Source of the DNA: Heterocephalus glaber
Lineage: Eukaryota > Chordata > Mammalia > Rodentia > Bathyergidae
NCBI RefSeq assembly: GCF_000247695.1
Contig: NW_004624747.1
Coordinates: 12,186,688 to 12,250,687 of the forward strand
Length of the DNA stretch: 64,000 nucleotides
Direction of reading: 5' to 3'
The translations under genes were made by a program, and so were the position numbers. Below the pieces are notes generated by a model, which saw only the letters and a list, made by a program, of their open reading frames with translations, did not search any database and was not told the DNA's origin. How positions within the stretch are numbered: the stretch's first letter is position 1; every line of letters starts with the position of its first letter. Shown here piece by piece: positions 32,679 through 47,489 of this stretch.

Positions 32679-35600
32679 GTGAGCTTGCGCTGGGGGGCGG
32701 GGCGGGCCGGACCGGGGATCCAGACCAGGCCTGGGGCGGCCTTTTCACACCCAGTCAGGTCCCCCCCCCCCCCCCCAGGGGTCTGCATCCTGAAGGGTTG
32801 GAGGCCTAGGCCCTGAGGCGGGAGGGGTGACGGGCCCTCAGGGCTTCCAGTCCTGCGGCAGCACCGGTTCGCCGGCACTTGCCAGTTCTGTCAGTGGCCC
32901 CCGCCCCCGCCATTGCTTTCCCATCCCGTCAGCGCCCCAGGACTAAGAGGATCCCTGTGTGTTGTCAGGGCCCCTAATTCTGTCAGTGCCGCCCAGGCCT
33001 CTGGGTGCCTCCTGGGCCTGTCAAGACCCCTTAATCATTCTAGGACACCCCCAATCCTTCTGGACCCTCCAGTCATATCTGTTCCTGCTTTGCCAGAGTT
33101 CCACAATCTTCCCAGGCTCCCCAGTCCTGCCATGGCTTTCACAATGTTAAAAGAGCCCCAGGCCGGCAAGATACCCTCCATTTTGTCAGTACCCCTATTT
33201 CTTTCAGCGTCCCCCCCCCCATCCCGTTTTGCTAGGGATCCCCACTTCGGTGTCCCTAAATCTTGTTAGTGGGAATAAATACCCTTATTTTATAAGGGTC
33301 CTTGAGTCAGTCACAGCCCTTTCACCTGTTAAGGTTGCCCGTCCTGAAGGCCTAAAGCCCTTCATTCCTGCTAGAACCTCCCAATTGGCTGCGTGCTCAG
33401 TCCTATCACAGCCTTCATTTTTCTCTTTTTCGCCCTCCCCTAGGTGCTGGGCTTTGGAGCTGAGCACCACACCTCCATTACTGTAAATGACTGAGACCCG
33501 TTGCTCAGGTCGGCTTCCTCTGGAACTGGAGGAGTTTAAAGAGCTTATTGTTCAGGGCTGGAAGCCCTCAGTGGCTATCCTGTTCAGTGTCCCTATTCTG
33601 TACATGGGAAATGGACCTTGAGCTGGCCTTGCCTGTGGCCCCACAGGTGATCTGATAACAGAGCTAGGAAGAGAAAGCAAATCTCTTTGCTGCCAGGCCT
33701 CACCACTCTCCTCAGGATGTCATTTTACAGAGGAATGGAGTTTGCAAAGTTGCTACTTAACCTGGGATTTTTGTCCCTTGGTTTTTTGTTCATGATGTGC
33801 TGAGGATCTTTCCTCTCTCTCATCACTTTGACACAGTGCCTTCAGTTCCCCTCATGAACTTTGCGACTTTAAGCACAGATTTTGAAGCGGGATAAGCATG
33901 GGTCCAGAGCCACATTCCTTTACTGTGACCAAGTTAGTTATATCACCTACTTCTTTCGTCTTTAAAAATGTGGATAGGGCTGGGGATTTAGCTCAGTGGT
34001 TCTGCCACCTACCTTGCAAGCCCAAGGACCCAAGTTTGATCCCCGGTACCAAAAAAAAAAAAATGTAGATGATAAGCCAGACATGATGGCACACACCTAT
34101 AATCCCAGGGAGCTGAGGCAGGAAGAATGCTGCGAGTTCTAGCCTAGTCTGGGGTACACAGTGAGTCAAGGCCAGCCTGAACTACATAGGAAGACTCTGT
34201 TGCCAAAAACAAAAAAAAAATGTGGATGATGGATGATAGTAGAACCTAACTGCATGAGGCTGTGTTCAGGATAAGATTATCAGTGCCTTGCATAAATTAT
34301 GTACCCTTAAATGAGTGCTTGCTGGGGGATTTTAAAGCATTGGTCAAGGGCTTTAGTACTTCAGTGATAGTCCTTTATTACCTTTCCAGGCACAGTGATA
34401 CATTAAGAAAATTCAAAATAAGCCAGGTGTGTAATTCTGGCGTTCAGGAGGCTGAGGCAGGAGGATCACCATGAGTTCAAGGCCAGCCTGTGCTACATAA
34501 CGAATTCAAGCCAGCCTAAACTACATAGCAAAACCCTGTCTCAACACCCACCCCAAAAGTTCAAAATAACTTTATGAACGAAACTGAGGTTATAATACTT
34601 AATACTTACAGCAGCTAATGCTTATTAAGTTCTTAACTCATGTCCCCTATGTATTAGTGTTTATTTAATCTTCACTGCAATACTGTAAGGTAGGTCTCAT
34701 GATGGTCCCCATTGTACAGATGAGGAGGCTGAGGCTTACAAGGTGGAATGATACCGTAGGACACAGCAAATCCGGGTTTGAGCCAGAGTAATGTGATTCT
34801 ACTTTCTCAACCAAGTCTGTAAATATTCTATGGACTGTGCCTCAGAACAACAAGTTTATTTGAAATTCATTCTATGACACTAGGAAAATTCTAACTATTG
34901 TAAGACAATTCACTATTATCACTAATGACTCTGCTGAGTTGAGATCAAAATTGGATTCATATGATCCAAATATACACACACACATCTATACATATGGAGC
35001 ACATCTATAGGCATATATTACACATAAATGAATGCACATGTATGGTTGCCCTTCTTTAGTAGAAATACAAAAGCTATACTTTCAGGGATCATTTCTATAG
35101 TTGGTTATTTAGTAGAAATACATAACTTTATATAAAATAATGTTTTAAATTACTGGTAAATTTTCTTCATTTGTAGTAAAAAAATGACTTCAGTGTTCAA
35201 GTGAAGCCTGAAATTAAGAACTTAATTTTATAAATATATAGAAGATCTTTTACTGTACATTTAATATTCTAAAAGAAATGCATTTATATATATCTGCTAC
35301 AGTATTCAGTCATTTAGCAAATATTATTGAGAATCTCTTTTGTGCTGGGCATGATCTAGATAGTACTTCTGATACATCAGTTAGTACAACAGATACAGAA
35401 CCCTCCCCCTAGGGACTCCACTTGAAGGAGATGGACAAGAAAGTAGTGAATAAGTGAATTTTATGTTAGAAAGTAATAAGTCCAATAGTAAAAAGAAAAA
35501 GCAGAACTGGGTAAAAGGGGCCAGGAGTGCAGGTTCCAGGAGTGTGTGCAGAATAGGCCTCTTTTAGCAGTGAAGGGAAATAAAGGTGAGGGAGGGAGCC

Positions 35601-38600
35601 AAGTGGTGATGTAGGAGAAGAACATGCCAGGCTGAGGGAGCAGCAGTGCAAAGGCCCTGAGGTCAACAGTGTAGGCTATTGTGACAGCCAGTGCGGCAGT
35701 GGAATGAGGCATAGGAGGAGGAAAACTCCTGCTTTCCCTCTGAGACAGGGCTTTGGGAAGGCTGTATTTTGTCTTGGATTTTAAATCCTAATTTAAACAT
35801 CCTGATTCTCAAGACATAAACCTGTCTATATTACCTTACCTTTAAAGGTAGGTATCTGGTGGGTTATTTTGACAAGATGTTATTCTACTTACCTAGGTCT
35901 GTACATTCACATACTGTGTTTGTGATGAAAGAAGACAGCAAAGTTATTTTCTTTTTTAGATATAAAGTCATGAAAAACTGGGGAGTTATAGGTGGAATCG
36001 CTGCTGCCCTTGCAGCAGGAATCTATGTTATTTGGGGACCCATTACAGAAAGGAAGAAACGCAGAAAAGGTAAGGATGGGGCCACTTCTTCGTGGTCTCT
36101 GGACTTGACTGATAATCCTTTTTATCCAGAAACAGTATGAAAAGCTGGAGGAGTGGGTCATTTTTTGTTCTCTTGTATGTTTACAGTGAGTAAGGACTTT
36201 AGTTGTGGAACAGTACTTCTGCATTGACTCATTATTTTCCACCCTATTGTAAAAAGGTTTCTATTTCAGCACTTATGGGGACTTGAATTTAAGGCTTGCT
36301 TTGTAATGTGGCTCAGATTATCTAACTGTTCTCATTAATATGGCAATTGTGTTTTTAGCAGTGCAACTAACTGTTTCATGCATCTATGGTTTCTCTGACT
36401 TCTTGCTAATAACAGTAAAATTTTCAAGTTAGTTTATTCACTAAAAAAACTATTTCATTATTTTTTAAATTATCCATTTTGTAAATGTTGCTCTACTTAT
36501 CACTGATTAAAATTCAGCAAGTAAAATAAAGCGATGGATGTAGCAAAATGTGATCATTATAAAATCTGGGGATGGTTGTAATTGAGTTCGTTATATATTC
36601 TTGTGAATGTTTGAGAATCTTCATATGAAAAAGGTTTTTAAAAAGATTTTTAGTAGAAGAGGGAATTAATTCAAATTTTGTTGCTCTCTTCGCAGAAAGC
36701 TGATCAGAATTGGTAGAGTGATGTCTTTCCCAGTGATTGTTTTAAGAACAAAATCATTGTCCTGGGAAAGCAACAACAGAACATTGTTTTCTGTTCTGAG
36801 AGACATTGTTTTCTTATTAAAGAAGAGAGAGCACATGAGAGAGTGAGGGAGAGGAGAGGAGAGATGGTTACTAAATGTTTTTATATATTTAATAATGAAT
36901 GAAGCTGTGCCAGACACTGCGATAACGTAACAGGGACCTGTCCTGTTGCTTATAGTTTGCAGGAGCAGTAGGCCCAGGCCTGGGCACAGATTAATGCTGT
37001 CCCTAGCTCTGTGTGGATGAGGACCTGCTCAGATTGGGAACCTCAGTCTAAGACCATAGTACAGATACTCTGGGTCCTGGCTGGCAGAGAAGAGAAAAGC
37101 TGGTGCAATGTGATGTGCTGGTCTCTTCCCTCCCCAACTTTCTTTCAGGGCTTGTACCTGGCCTCGTTAATTTAGGGAACACCTGCTTCATGAACTCCTT
37201 GCTACAGGGCTTGTCTGCCTGTCCTGCCTTCATCAGGTGGCTGGAGGAGTTCACCACCCAGTACACCAGGGACCAGAAGGAGCCCCCGCCACACCAGCAC
37301 TTGTCCTTGACCCTGCTGCACCTCCTGAAAGGTACCTAGAGGAGCCATGTACATTGGCAAAGCAAGTCAGCTGACAGGCAGAGAACAGGTTAATTGCTTT
37401 ATTTCAGAAAAGGACTATATAGATCATCACTAAAAAATCCTAAGAGCCCAACATATACCATAAAGGTATTTTTAAAAAAGTAAATCTAGCCAGGGATTTA
37501 GCTTAGTGGTGCTGCCACCTGCCTTGCAAGCGCAAGGTCCTGAGTTTGATCCCTGATACAAAAGAATAAATAAATAAATAAAAAATAAAATCTGGGACCA
37601 TTTGTTTTAAAATTCGTCAGTTTTAATAACAGCTTTTTAAGTGAGGAAAGAAGTCCACTGCCATGTAAACATTTTCATTGTTAAGAAGTACTTTGGTTTC
37701 AAAAACATTTAAAAAAAATGCCTTAGCCTAGGAAATAAGGTCATTCACAAGAAGTATACACATAGGTACCACTCCAGTGTTCAATTTGACATCATCACAT
37801 CAAAGAAATATAAATAAAATAATAGTGCTTTTTTGTTTTCTTTGTTTTGTTTTCTTGTCTGTCAGCAAAGATTTAAAAATCCACAGTTCTGGCCAGCTGC
37901 TGGACAATACATCCACACACTGCTAGTGGGGGTGGGACTTAGTGTACCTTTCTGGAAAGTGGTTTGGTACTGCCCAGTAATAGCTTACAAAATGTTCAGT
38001 ACTCTTTGGTCCATTGATCCCATGTCTGGGAGTCTATCTCATAGAAGTAGTTAGAAATCTGTACCCTGAGTTGGGCATGGTGGCACACGCCTATAATCCC
38101 AGCAGTCTGGAAACTGAGGCAAGAGGATCCCAAGTTTGAGTCCAGCATGGGCTATTTAGTGATTTAGCAAAACTCTGCCTCAAAATAAAATATAAAAAAG
38201 GCCGAGGGCATAAATCAGTATGAGGGTCCTGGGTTCAGTCCCCAGTATGAGGGGGCGGGGGGAGAGGGAATGAATATGAGAAAGGACAGAAAGGAGAGGG
38301 AGAGAAAGAGAGAAAAACTGATTTACACAGGCTAGAAAAATGAAGTCTCAAGAGCAAACAAGTTTAAGGATGGCTGAACACTAGTTCCCACTTGGAGAGT
38401 CACAATATATATTGACTGGGTAAAGATTTGAAGTCATCGAGCCAGGGATTTAGCCCAGTGGTTCTGCTGCCTGCCTCAAAAGCGCAAGGTCCTGAGTTTG
38501 ATCCCCGGTACCAAAAAAAAAAAAACAATGCAAAAGAAGAAAAAAAGATTGGAAGTCATCTGTCCAACTTCATGGGTATTTTTTGATTGTTTCTATTTAT

Positions 38601-41600
38601 TTATTTTAGACTGGGGCTCACTATGTGATCCAGACCAGCCTCAAACTCACTGTATGGTCCAGACTAGCCTGGAACTTGAGATCCTCCTGTCTCAGTCTCC
38701 TGAGTGCTGGAAATATAAGCATGCACTACCATGCTCAGCTCTTTGTTGTTTTTTTTGTTTTTGTTTTTGTTTGGTACCGGGGATCGGATTCAGGACCTTG
38801 TGCTTGTGAGGCAGGCAGCGGGACCACTGAGCTAAATCCCCGGCCCCCAGCTCTTTGTATTTAAACCAGTTTTTGACTGTAGGAGTGTTTTCATCCCCCT
38901 ATAACATCTGTTAAAATTTCATGGAATTATACAGAATATGATGTATGCAGAAAGGTCTCCAGCACCTGTCTATAATGGCCAAGAAAAGAAAACAAAGAGA
39001 GAGGGAGAGTGAGAAGGGGGAAGGGAGAGGAAAAGGGGAAGGGAAGGGAAAGGAGGACAAAAATGTGAGCGTCTAACAGAATGATTAAACAGCCAATGGA
39101 ATTTATGCATGTAGAATCATTTTTATGAAGTGTGTCTTTTTTTTAACTTGAGAAAGGCCATAGGCTATAATATTAAGTTTAAAAGAGCAAGATACAGACT
39201 ATGATATAACTTGACTTTAACAAGTATAAACTTCCACAGATAAGGACTGGACGGAAAAAGACCAAAGGGTCAGCAGTGGCTGTTTTGGTGTTGTACAGTT
39301 ATTGATAAGTTTGCAAACCTCATTCACCTTCCCAGTTGCAGGAGATCTGTGATATCTAGGCACCCCCATTTATTTAGCTTTTTGTTTCCAGTTCCTTGTC
39401 ATGATAAATAGGCTGTAGTGAACGTCCTTTTATGTGATCTCCTTATGCATACAACCTCTTGTATTAGTCACCTTCCTTTTGGTGTGACAAAATACCCGAC
39501 ACACACACACACACAATTTAGAAGAGAGGAGGCTTATTTTGGATCAGTTTCAGAGGTATCAGAAATTACTAGTGGAAGGTGTGGCAGAGGACAGTTGTTC
39601 AACCTATGACAGCAAGAAAGCAGAGAGAGGGGAAAGAGCCAGAGAGAGGGGAAGGGGCCTGGGACAAGAATATACACTTCCAGGTCACACCCCCGTGACC
39701 TACTTCCTCCAACCAGGCCCCACCTCATAACAACACATTTAACTATGAGCTCATCAATGAATTAATCCACCGATGAGTGTAGCTCTTCAAAGAGCCAACC
39801 ATTTTCCAAAAGCCCACCTCTGAACACATGAGATTTTTGGGGGACAGTAAAGATCTAAACCCTAACATTGTTTCTTTAGCTAGATCTTGAAAAAAATCAA
39901 ACTGTAAGACATAAAACTGAGCATACATTGCCAAATGGGCCCCATAGCATTTTAAACAAAATTGGGTTAAGGAAGACATTAGAATTTTCCTTGGGAGAGA
40001 CAAGTGAATAGAACAGGGCTCCCCAAACAGTACGGAAGGAGGAAGGAAGTCCCTTCTTCACTCTGCTCCCTGTGTCCTGGAAGGTAAAGCACTGGCCCCA
40101 TAGTGTACACTCTGACAGGCTGAGCATCAGGCCTTCTCAGCACTGGCTGCCCAGGCTCCTGCTTTCTCACATCTTGCCACTGAAGGTCACCAGTCATACT
40201 AACAGGCATGAGGGTGAGGATGGATTGAGGGCAGGGGTACTTCAGTGTTCAGATCCTCCAGACTCAGAGCCTTGAAGTATTTAAAAGAATCTCTCAAGAC
40301 CACTGATAGCAAGTCAGAAAAGAAACAATCTGGGCCTACTTGCCTGGGGAGTCATTGCATTTGCAGGCCCCTCCTTGATCTCCCACACTGTAGCAGTACA
40401 GGTCTGGTGCAATGTCTTGTGGGAAGCAGGGAGTCAAGAGCAGGACTCAGCATCCTGTGACCGTTAGGCCAAATCCACCCTGCCCCAGCCATGTTCATTT
40501 GTTTAGGTGTTGCCTGTGGAGGCTTTTGCGCAGCCAAAGTGAGTGGTTGCAACAGAGAACATAGAGCCCTTTACAGAAAAAGTGCCAACCCCAGCCTAGG
40601 TATAATTATAAATTCATAAAGCTGCTTTAGAGGTTTGTTTTTGTTTATTAGGTTTGATTCTACTTTTGAATGCAGAGCAAAGTACTCAGCAAGCCCTTTC
40701 AGGCTGCCTCACATAGCTTGGTACAATTTGCCAAGATAATAAGAAACTCAAATGCAAACAAGCAAAGTCCTCAAGCCATGGGAGAGAGTGCTGTGCAGAG
40801 GAATTAAACACTGGTGTGGGGCTGGACTTGATGAGTGTTTCAAGGGCCCTGAGAGTGGTGGGTTAAAGTCATTTTACTCAGTAAGAACTTGAAACAGTAA
40901 ATTTATGGCTAATGATAGTAATTTGAAGATCCAGAAATCAGTTACTCTGTTTAAATGCTGCAACCTCATGCAAACTCACATTCTTTCATAATAGCGTACT
41001 AAGTACTCCAAAAGGCTAACAGGAGTGATGAAAGGGGTCTAATTCCACAGTGTACAGTCCTTGAATTCTAATTAACTTTGATAACAGTGTACTGTATAGG
41101 CTTCCAGGTAAGTTTAACAATTGCCTTACCTTTTGTTTCCAGCTTTGTCCTGCCAAGAAGTGACCGAGGATGAGGTCTTAGATGCCAGCTGCTTGCTGGA
41201 TGTCTTGAGGATGTACAGATGGCAGATCTCTTCCTTTGAAGAACAGGTAAAGACAACATACAAACAAGCTTAGCTTGGAGATCCTTTCTCCTGGTGAGTG
41301 GGCCTGACCTTCCGCTGGAATGTACATCTCTCACATTTTAAACAAACTTACTGTTCTGGGATGAGATCCCTACCTTTCTTCTTGCTCTCATGATCAGAGA
41401 GAATGTACAGCTCTTTGTCACCCAGTGAAAGGAAGGTTAGCAGGATGGGACATAAACAATTGTCAGCGAACATTTTTTCAGTTCCCAAGTGACTTTGCAC
41501 TTTGGTGGCTGATAAGGATGTCTGGTGGGTCCTTTAGAAAGAGGCAAGTAACTTTACTTTGGTGCCTCAGAGATTCAGTAAAACTATTTTTGGGCTCACT

Positions 41601-44597
41601 CTCCTTTTTAAAAAGTGAGTCTTGGGCTGGGGATTTAGGTCAATGGTTCCACCGCCTGCTTTGTAAGCGCAAGGTCCCGAGTTCGATTCCCGGTACCAAA
41701 AAAAAAAAGTGAGTCTTGGTGGCACCTGTAAGGCCAGCACTCCGGAGGCTGAGGCCCGAGGATCATGAGTTCAAGGCCAGCTTGGGTAGGCTACATAGTG
41801 AGTTCAAGGTTAGCCTGGACTACTGGCAAGACCCTGTCTGAAAAGAAAAAAACCCCAGTCAGTTTTAAGAGGTTGGCTTAAAGTGGCCCCAAAGTTGGAG
41901 CAATTGTCACATGCAGCCCCATAGCTTCAGTTTCACTGCTGTTTTTGGAGCCCAGAGAGGGCGGTGCTTCGCTCCTCCTCCCAGTCCACTAGGACCAAGA
42001 GCAAGGAGGCCAGCAGGGGGAAGCTCCAGGCTGAGAAATGTTAGCTTTACTGGCACACTCCCCAGCCATGTTTCTTAGATGGCCTTGTCCTGCTTCTGCT
42101 GCCACTGTCCAGACACTAGAAGAGAGAATGGAGCGGGTGGCAGCTTTTAGGACCTCCCCAAACTGTGGGACTGGAGTGAGAGGCATTTAAAAAACATGAC
42201 AAGGAAGCTGATAAGGCTTCCTGGTCAACCTTCCCCTTTGTATTGTTTGGTATTGGATATTAAACATAGGGCCTTGCACATGCTAGGCAAGCACTCTACC
42301 ACTGAGCTACATCTTTGGTACTTTTTAAAAATTTTTTATTTTGAGACAAGGTCTCACTAAGTTGAGATAGGCTGGCCTGTTCTGAACTTGGGATCCTCTT
42401 GCCTCAGTTTCCTGAGTAGCTAGGATCACAGGGATGTGCCATTGTGCCCAACCTAACTCTCCTTATTTTAAGAATCATCTCTTGTTTCCACATTAATCTG
42501 AAGCCGTGTGTTCATTTTTAAACACAATGTTGCTGATATCCACACTTTCTTAAAATGCATCTCAATTAATCCAATTGTGTGTTTAAGTGTTTTCCCATTT
42601 AGAAAATACTTTTTAGTCTTTCTCTGGTGACTAGAATTATTTGACTACATTGTACATTTAAAAATTGTTAAGATGGTGAATTTTATGTTATGTATATATT
42701 ACCATGACTTTTTAAAATTGCCTCTTTGAAGTCCAGTGGAATGGAGGAATGGAGGTCAGGGCCATCTCAGGTAAGCTGACAGCCTCAGAGACCAGTCGCA
42801 TGAAGACAGCCATCTGCTTTCTTTCCTTCTTGCTCCTCTTGGGCCCTTGAGTTGAGGGTCTTACTTGTGAAAATCTCTAGTGTGACAACAGTTCCCAATC
42901 AACAGGAAGGGCCCTGAGAATGTAGAAAGGCAAACTGTCCCTATTAGCCTTTAGGTTGGGAGGAGGTTTGCCAGATGGGTCACTAGGCAGTGGTTCCAAT
43001 CCTGCCCTTGCCTCATCGAGCCTTTCTGAGGAATTCTTTGCCCGTTTACAGGATGCTCATGAATTATTCCACGTCATTACCTCATCCCTGGAAGATGAGC
43101 GAGATCATCAACCACGGGTCACACATTTGTTCGATGTCCATTCCCTGGAGGTAAACCATTAATATTTTCAAATATACTTCATCCAGTTTAAGCATATTTA
43201 ATAAGTATAGGAAACACAAATAGTAGCTTCATACAACCTTAAACACAAAAATGTAAGATCTAATGAAAGTCGGGAGTGGGAATAAGGATGGGGAGGGTCC
43301 TGAACTACATACTTTGCAGTTGGTACCTCTGTGATGCCACCCTCTTGAAAATGATCTGTTGCTACAATTCATGCTGGCTTTGAAAAGAAAGAATGTATTA
43401 TTTTCTCCTGTTTAATAGAGGAAATAAGGGGTCTTAGAATTGCTAACTGGGTCCTCATTTTCCTATAACAGTGAAATATTTAGGGAGTTGATAAAAGTTA
43501 ACCAGTAAAGGGGGAAAAATATTCTGAAGAAAAACATGTTTCAATTGCATTTGGCAAAAGAATATGCATAGTAACCAACCAAACAGAATAATTAGAACTA
43601 CTTTTTGAAACGTGGGGTTTGTGGGAAGTTGATTTTGATGGTGCAATCAGCACAAAAACTTGTAAGATTTTGGGAGTGGTGAGGGTGATAAACGATTGCA
43701 GTAGGGTTTTCAGCCTGTTTCTCTTTTTTCCCCTACAGCAGCAGTCAGAAATAACTCCCAAACAAATAACCTGCCGCACAAGAGGTAGTTGTTTTCCACT
43801 GAAATGTAACAAATAAGATATGTGCTTTTTCAATATGACAATAATTTTCTTGTTTTTAAAAGCTTTATTATCTTTCCTCATGACACAGTCTGAACTGTGA
43901 TGTACTTGCAAAGGGACTTGTGTTTTGGAAACAGTGTAAAATGGCTTTCTTGGTGTTTCCTCACCAGATATACTTACTTAACACAGAGGTTTACTTCAAA
44001 TAAGGGTTTTCTTTTTATCTCCTTGAATTTCGTATCCTAGCTTACTCAGTAAGCTGAATCTGTTTCATCCTCAGCGTTTCCACTTTGGGCAACCTTTACT
44101 GCAAATTATCACAGTTCTCTAGAAATCCCTGTTTTCTAAGCACTTAAAAAATAAAATTGACACACCAGTTCCTTTGTGCCTCGGTAGTAATAGGAAGACA
44201 TATTTTTCAAGCCCATATTGTATTCAAGGTATTGCAGTTCCTCACCTAAGCTTCACAACAACTCTGTGAAGTTGGTGATATTGGAGACATTGGAATAATA
44301 ATTATCCTGGTTTCCAGCAAACAGAACATACAGAGATAAAGGACTTCCATGTTACCTAGCTAACAAGAAGCAGACCTCGCTGGGGATGTAGCTCTGCGCC
44401 ACCGAGCCTGCCTCCCAAGCACAAGGTCCAGAGTTCGATCCCTGGTACAAAAAAAAAGTACCCAAAAATAGGGTAGCAAAAAAAAAAAAACCAGCAATAG
44501 GAAACAGGAGATTGATCTGGGGGCTGGGGATTTAGCTCAGTGGCACCGTGCCTGCCTGGAAAGCTCAAGGTCCTGACTCTGATCCTCAGTACAGCAA

Positions 44598-44634
<37 letters not shown>

Positions 44635-46385
44635 ATAAAATAAATTTTTTAAAAAAGAAGAAGAAGCAGAGCCAGGACTCAGTCCAGGACTGCCTGACTT
44701 CAGAGCCCTTGTTTCTCACTAATGTTTTGTTTACTCAGCCCCATTCTCAACCTGAGAACATCCCAGTTCTTCAGCACTTGCTTGTTCTGGTCATTTCAGA
44801 AATGGATCTCACTTAACAGTGGTATCCTTCTTTTGAGTTCTCTAACATTTTAAGCATATATTTATAAAAAGATGTTATTAAACACAGTTTCCTTTTTTAA
44901 AGTGTAGCTGTATTCATTATCTGGAAATCACATGTAAAGTTCTGTAGAAATTCTATGAAGGAATAGGGTGTCTATTTGATGGAAGTCAGTAAGGAAAGTT
45001 CTTTCTATATACTTTTCAAGAACAGTTTCTACTGCATACTAAAAAGAAGGGAGAAGTTTGAAGTTGATGCTAAAGGACTAAAAATGTCGTATCAGAAGAT
45101 GTTTTGCATTCCAGGGTCTCCTCATCCCACGTCCGATCACTGGAAGTCTCAACACCCATTTCATGGAAGACTTACTAGTAATATGGTCTGCAAACACTGT
45201 GAACACCAGGTAAATACATTTCCTATCCTTGATATCTCCTGATGAGATTTTCTTTGAAATTAAGATTCATGAAATTTTGTGATTGCCTGGGCTCTAGACA
45301 CACACACACACACACTGCATTCTCTTCTCATTCTCTCCTCTTCCCAGCCCCTGTAAGCTTTGCCTGTTCTGGATATTTCCTACAAATGGAGTCACTCATA
45401 CCATAGGTGTCCTTTTGTGTCTGTTTTTTTTTCACTTCACGTAATATTTTCAAGGTGCTCACATATTTTGGCATGTACTTCCTGTTTATAACCAAGTAAT
45501 ATTGAGTTGCATAGATGAACCACATGTTTATCCATCTGCTCATCAGTTGATAGGCATTTGGATCATTTCCTCTTTTGGGGGAATTATTTACAAGGTTTTG
45601 TGTACACATTTTTCTGTGGGCATACATTTTCATTTCGGTTGGGTATATACCTAGGAGGAGAATTGCTACCTCATGTAATAACTGCATTTAACCTTCTGAG
45701 GGACTGCCAGACTATCTTCCAAAATGGTGGTTTCTCCATAGCCTTCCCAACACTTATACTGTCTGACTTTTTGATTCTGGCCAGTCTTGTAGTGATAAAG
45801 TGGTATCTCATTGTAGGATTTATCCCTAAATTATTGAGATATAATTGACCAATAAAAATTGTATATATTTAAGGTATACAAAGTGATGATTTTATATACA
45901 CTGTGAAAATTTTACCACAATCAAGCTAATTAACATATTCATCTTCTCATAGTTACTTTATGTGTGTGCCCACATGCATGTGGTGAGAACAGTTAAGATC
46001 TACTCTCTTAGCAGGTTTCAGGTGTACAATGCAGTATTATTAACTGTAGTCATCATGTTGTATGCTAGATTGCCAGAACTTATTCATCTTATCACTGAAG
46101 GCCCCACCTTGGCAGTCATCATTCTATTCTCTGCTTCTGTGAGTTCGACTTTTCTAGATTCACATTTAAGTGCAATCATGTGGTATGTGTCTTTCTCTGT
46201 CTGGATTACTTAATTTGGATATGTTACCTTCCAGGTTCATCCATTTTTGTCATAAATGGCAGGATTTCCTCTTTCAATGGCCAAATAATATTCCATTGTG
46301 TATACATCTGTGTCTATATCAATGTATATAAATGTATATGTATAGTATCTCTACGTATATATGTTTCTCTCTCCATATATACATG

Positions 46386-46424
<39 letters not shown>

Positions 46425-47454
46425 TTATTTATTTATTTATTGGTACCGGGGATTGAACTCTGGTCCTTGCGCTTGCGTAGCAGGCAGCGAAACCACTGAG
46501 CTAAATCCCCGGCCCAATCTATTTATTTTTTGACAGACACTTAGGTTGTTTGTTTATCTTGGCTGTTGTGAATAATGCTGAGGTTTGGATTTCACCTCCT
46601 TCAGGTATATTCCCGGAAGAGGGAATGCTAGGTTATACACTAATTTTTCTTTTTTGTGTGTGTTTGGGGTTGATACTGGGAATTGAACTCAGGACCTTCA
46701 TGCTGAACTATATCCCTACCCCATTTTATTTTATTTTATTTTTTATTTCATTTCATTTTTTTAGAAATTTGAGACAGGGTCTTGCTGAGTTGCTAAATTC
46801 TCCAGGGTGGTCTTCAATTTGGGATCCTCCTGCCTCTGCCTCCTGGAGTTCTGGGATTAAGGAATGTATTACCACACCCAGCTAAGTGGAAACTCTTATA
46901 CATTGTTGATGAGGATGCAAATTGGTATAGTCATTGTGGAAAACAGTACGGAGATTCTTCAAAAAATTAAAAAGAGAGTCAGGCATGGTGATACATACCT
47001 ATAGTCCTAGCACTCTAGGAGGATGAGGCAGAAGGATTGCGAGTTTGAGCCTAGCCTGGGTAACTTAATAACTTAGTGAGATCCTGTTTCAAAATAAAAA
47101 AAATAAAAATGGGCTAGGGGATGTAGTTCAGTGAGAAGAATCTGGATTCAATCTCCAATACCCCCCCCCCACAAAATTCCCTTTTCTTCACACTCTTTCC
47201 AACATTTGTTATTTCTTGTCTTTTTTTAGTAATAGCCCTCCAAACATGTGGGTGATACTTCACTGGGTTTTGATTTGCATTTCCCCTGTGATTAGTGATT
47301 TGAAAACTTCCTGTGCTCGTTCGTATGTCTTCCTCGGAAAAATGCCTTTTCAGATCCTCTGTCTAATTTTTAATAGTTTTTTTTTATTTTTTGCAGGGGG
47401 AGAAGTTTTTGCTGTTGATTTGTATGAGTTCCTTCTATATTTTAGATATTAATC

Positions 47455-47489
<35 letters not shown>

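Larger units (their letters stand above)
32330..32900 (+). promoter_or_regulatory. USP30: USP30 CpG-island promoter and 5' UTR
   Basis: CpG-dense, GC-rich block around the USP30 start codon, TATA-less. It contains an ETS-type site, Sp1-like GGGGCGGGGCGG just inside intron 1 (about 32694) and a 16-C homopolymer at 32761-32776. Typical of a housekeeping promoter. The transcription start is not visible; the ETS box suggests it is near 32,430-32,480. Confidence 0.8.
32679..35959 (+). other. USP30: USP30 intron 1
   Basis: 3.28 kb. 32,900-33,890 and 34,830-35,320 have no repeat I recognise; a MIR antisense trace is at 33,895-33,976, a MIR at 34,590-34,800, and an ancient repeat at 35,330-35,730 (GCAAAGGCCCTGAGGTCAAC). 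Confidence 0.8.
37855..39300 (+). mobile_element. L1 3' fragments broken by SINEs
   Basis: ACACTGCTAGTGGGGGTGGG, TTGGTCCATTGATCCCATGT, CTATAATGGCCAAGAAAAGA; old and discontinuous. Includes a purine tract at 38,995-39,056. Confidence 0.6.
37332..41142 (+). other. USP30: USP30 intron 3
   Basis: 3.8 kb holding ID, B1, L1 and LTR elements; 39,870-41,142 shows no repeat I recognise. Confidence 0.8.
41247..43051 (+). other. USP30: USP30 intron 4
   Basis: 1.8 kb with ID, B1 and ID-B1 copies; about 42,455-43,040 is unrecognised. Confidence 0.8.
43151..45114 (+). other. USP30: USP30 introns 5 and 6 (around exon 6)
   Basis: Intron 5 is 588 bp, intron 6 is 1330 bp. Only two ID SINEs are seen; the remainder, including 44,640-45,114, is unrecognised. 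Confidence 0.75.

Noticed and set aside
32700..36000. A USP30 antisense transcript as annotated in human
   Set aside because: No sequence feature here lets me place or support it.
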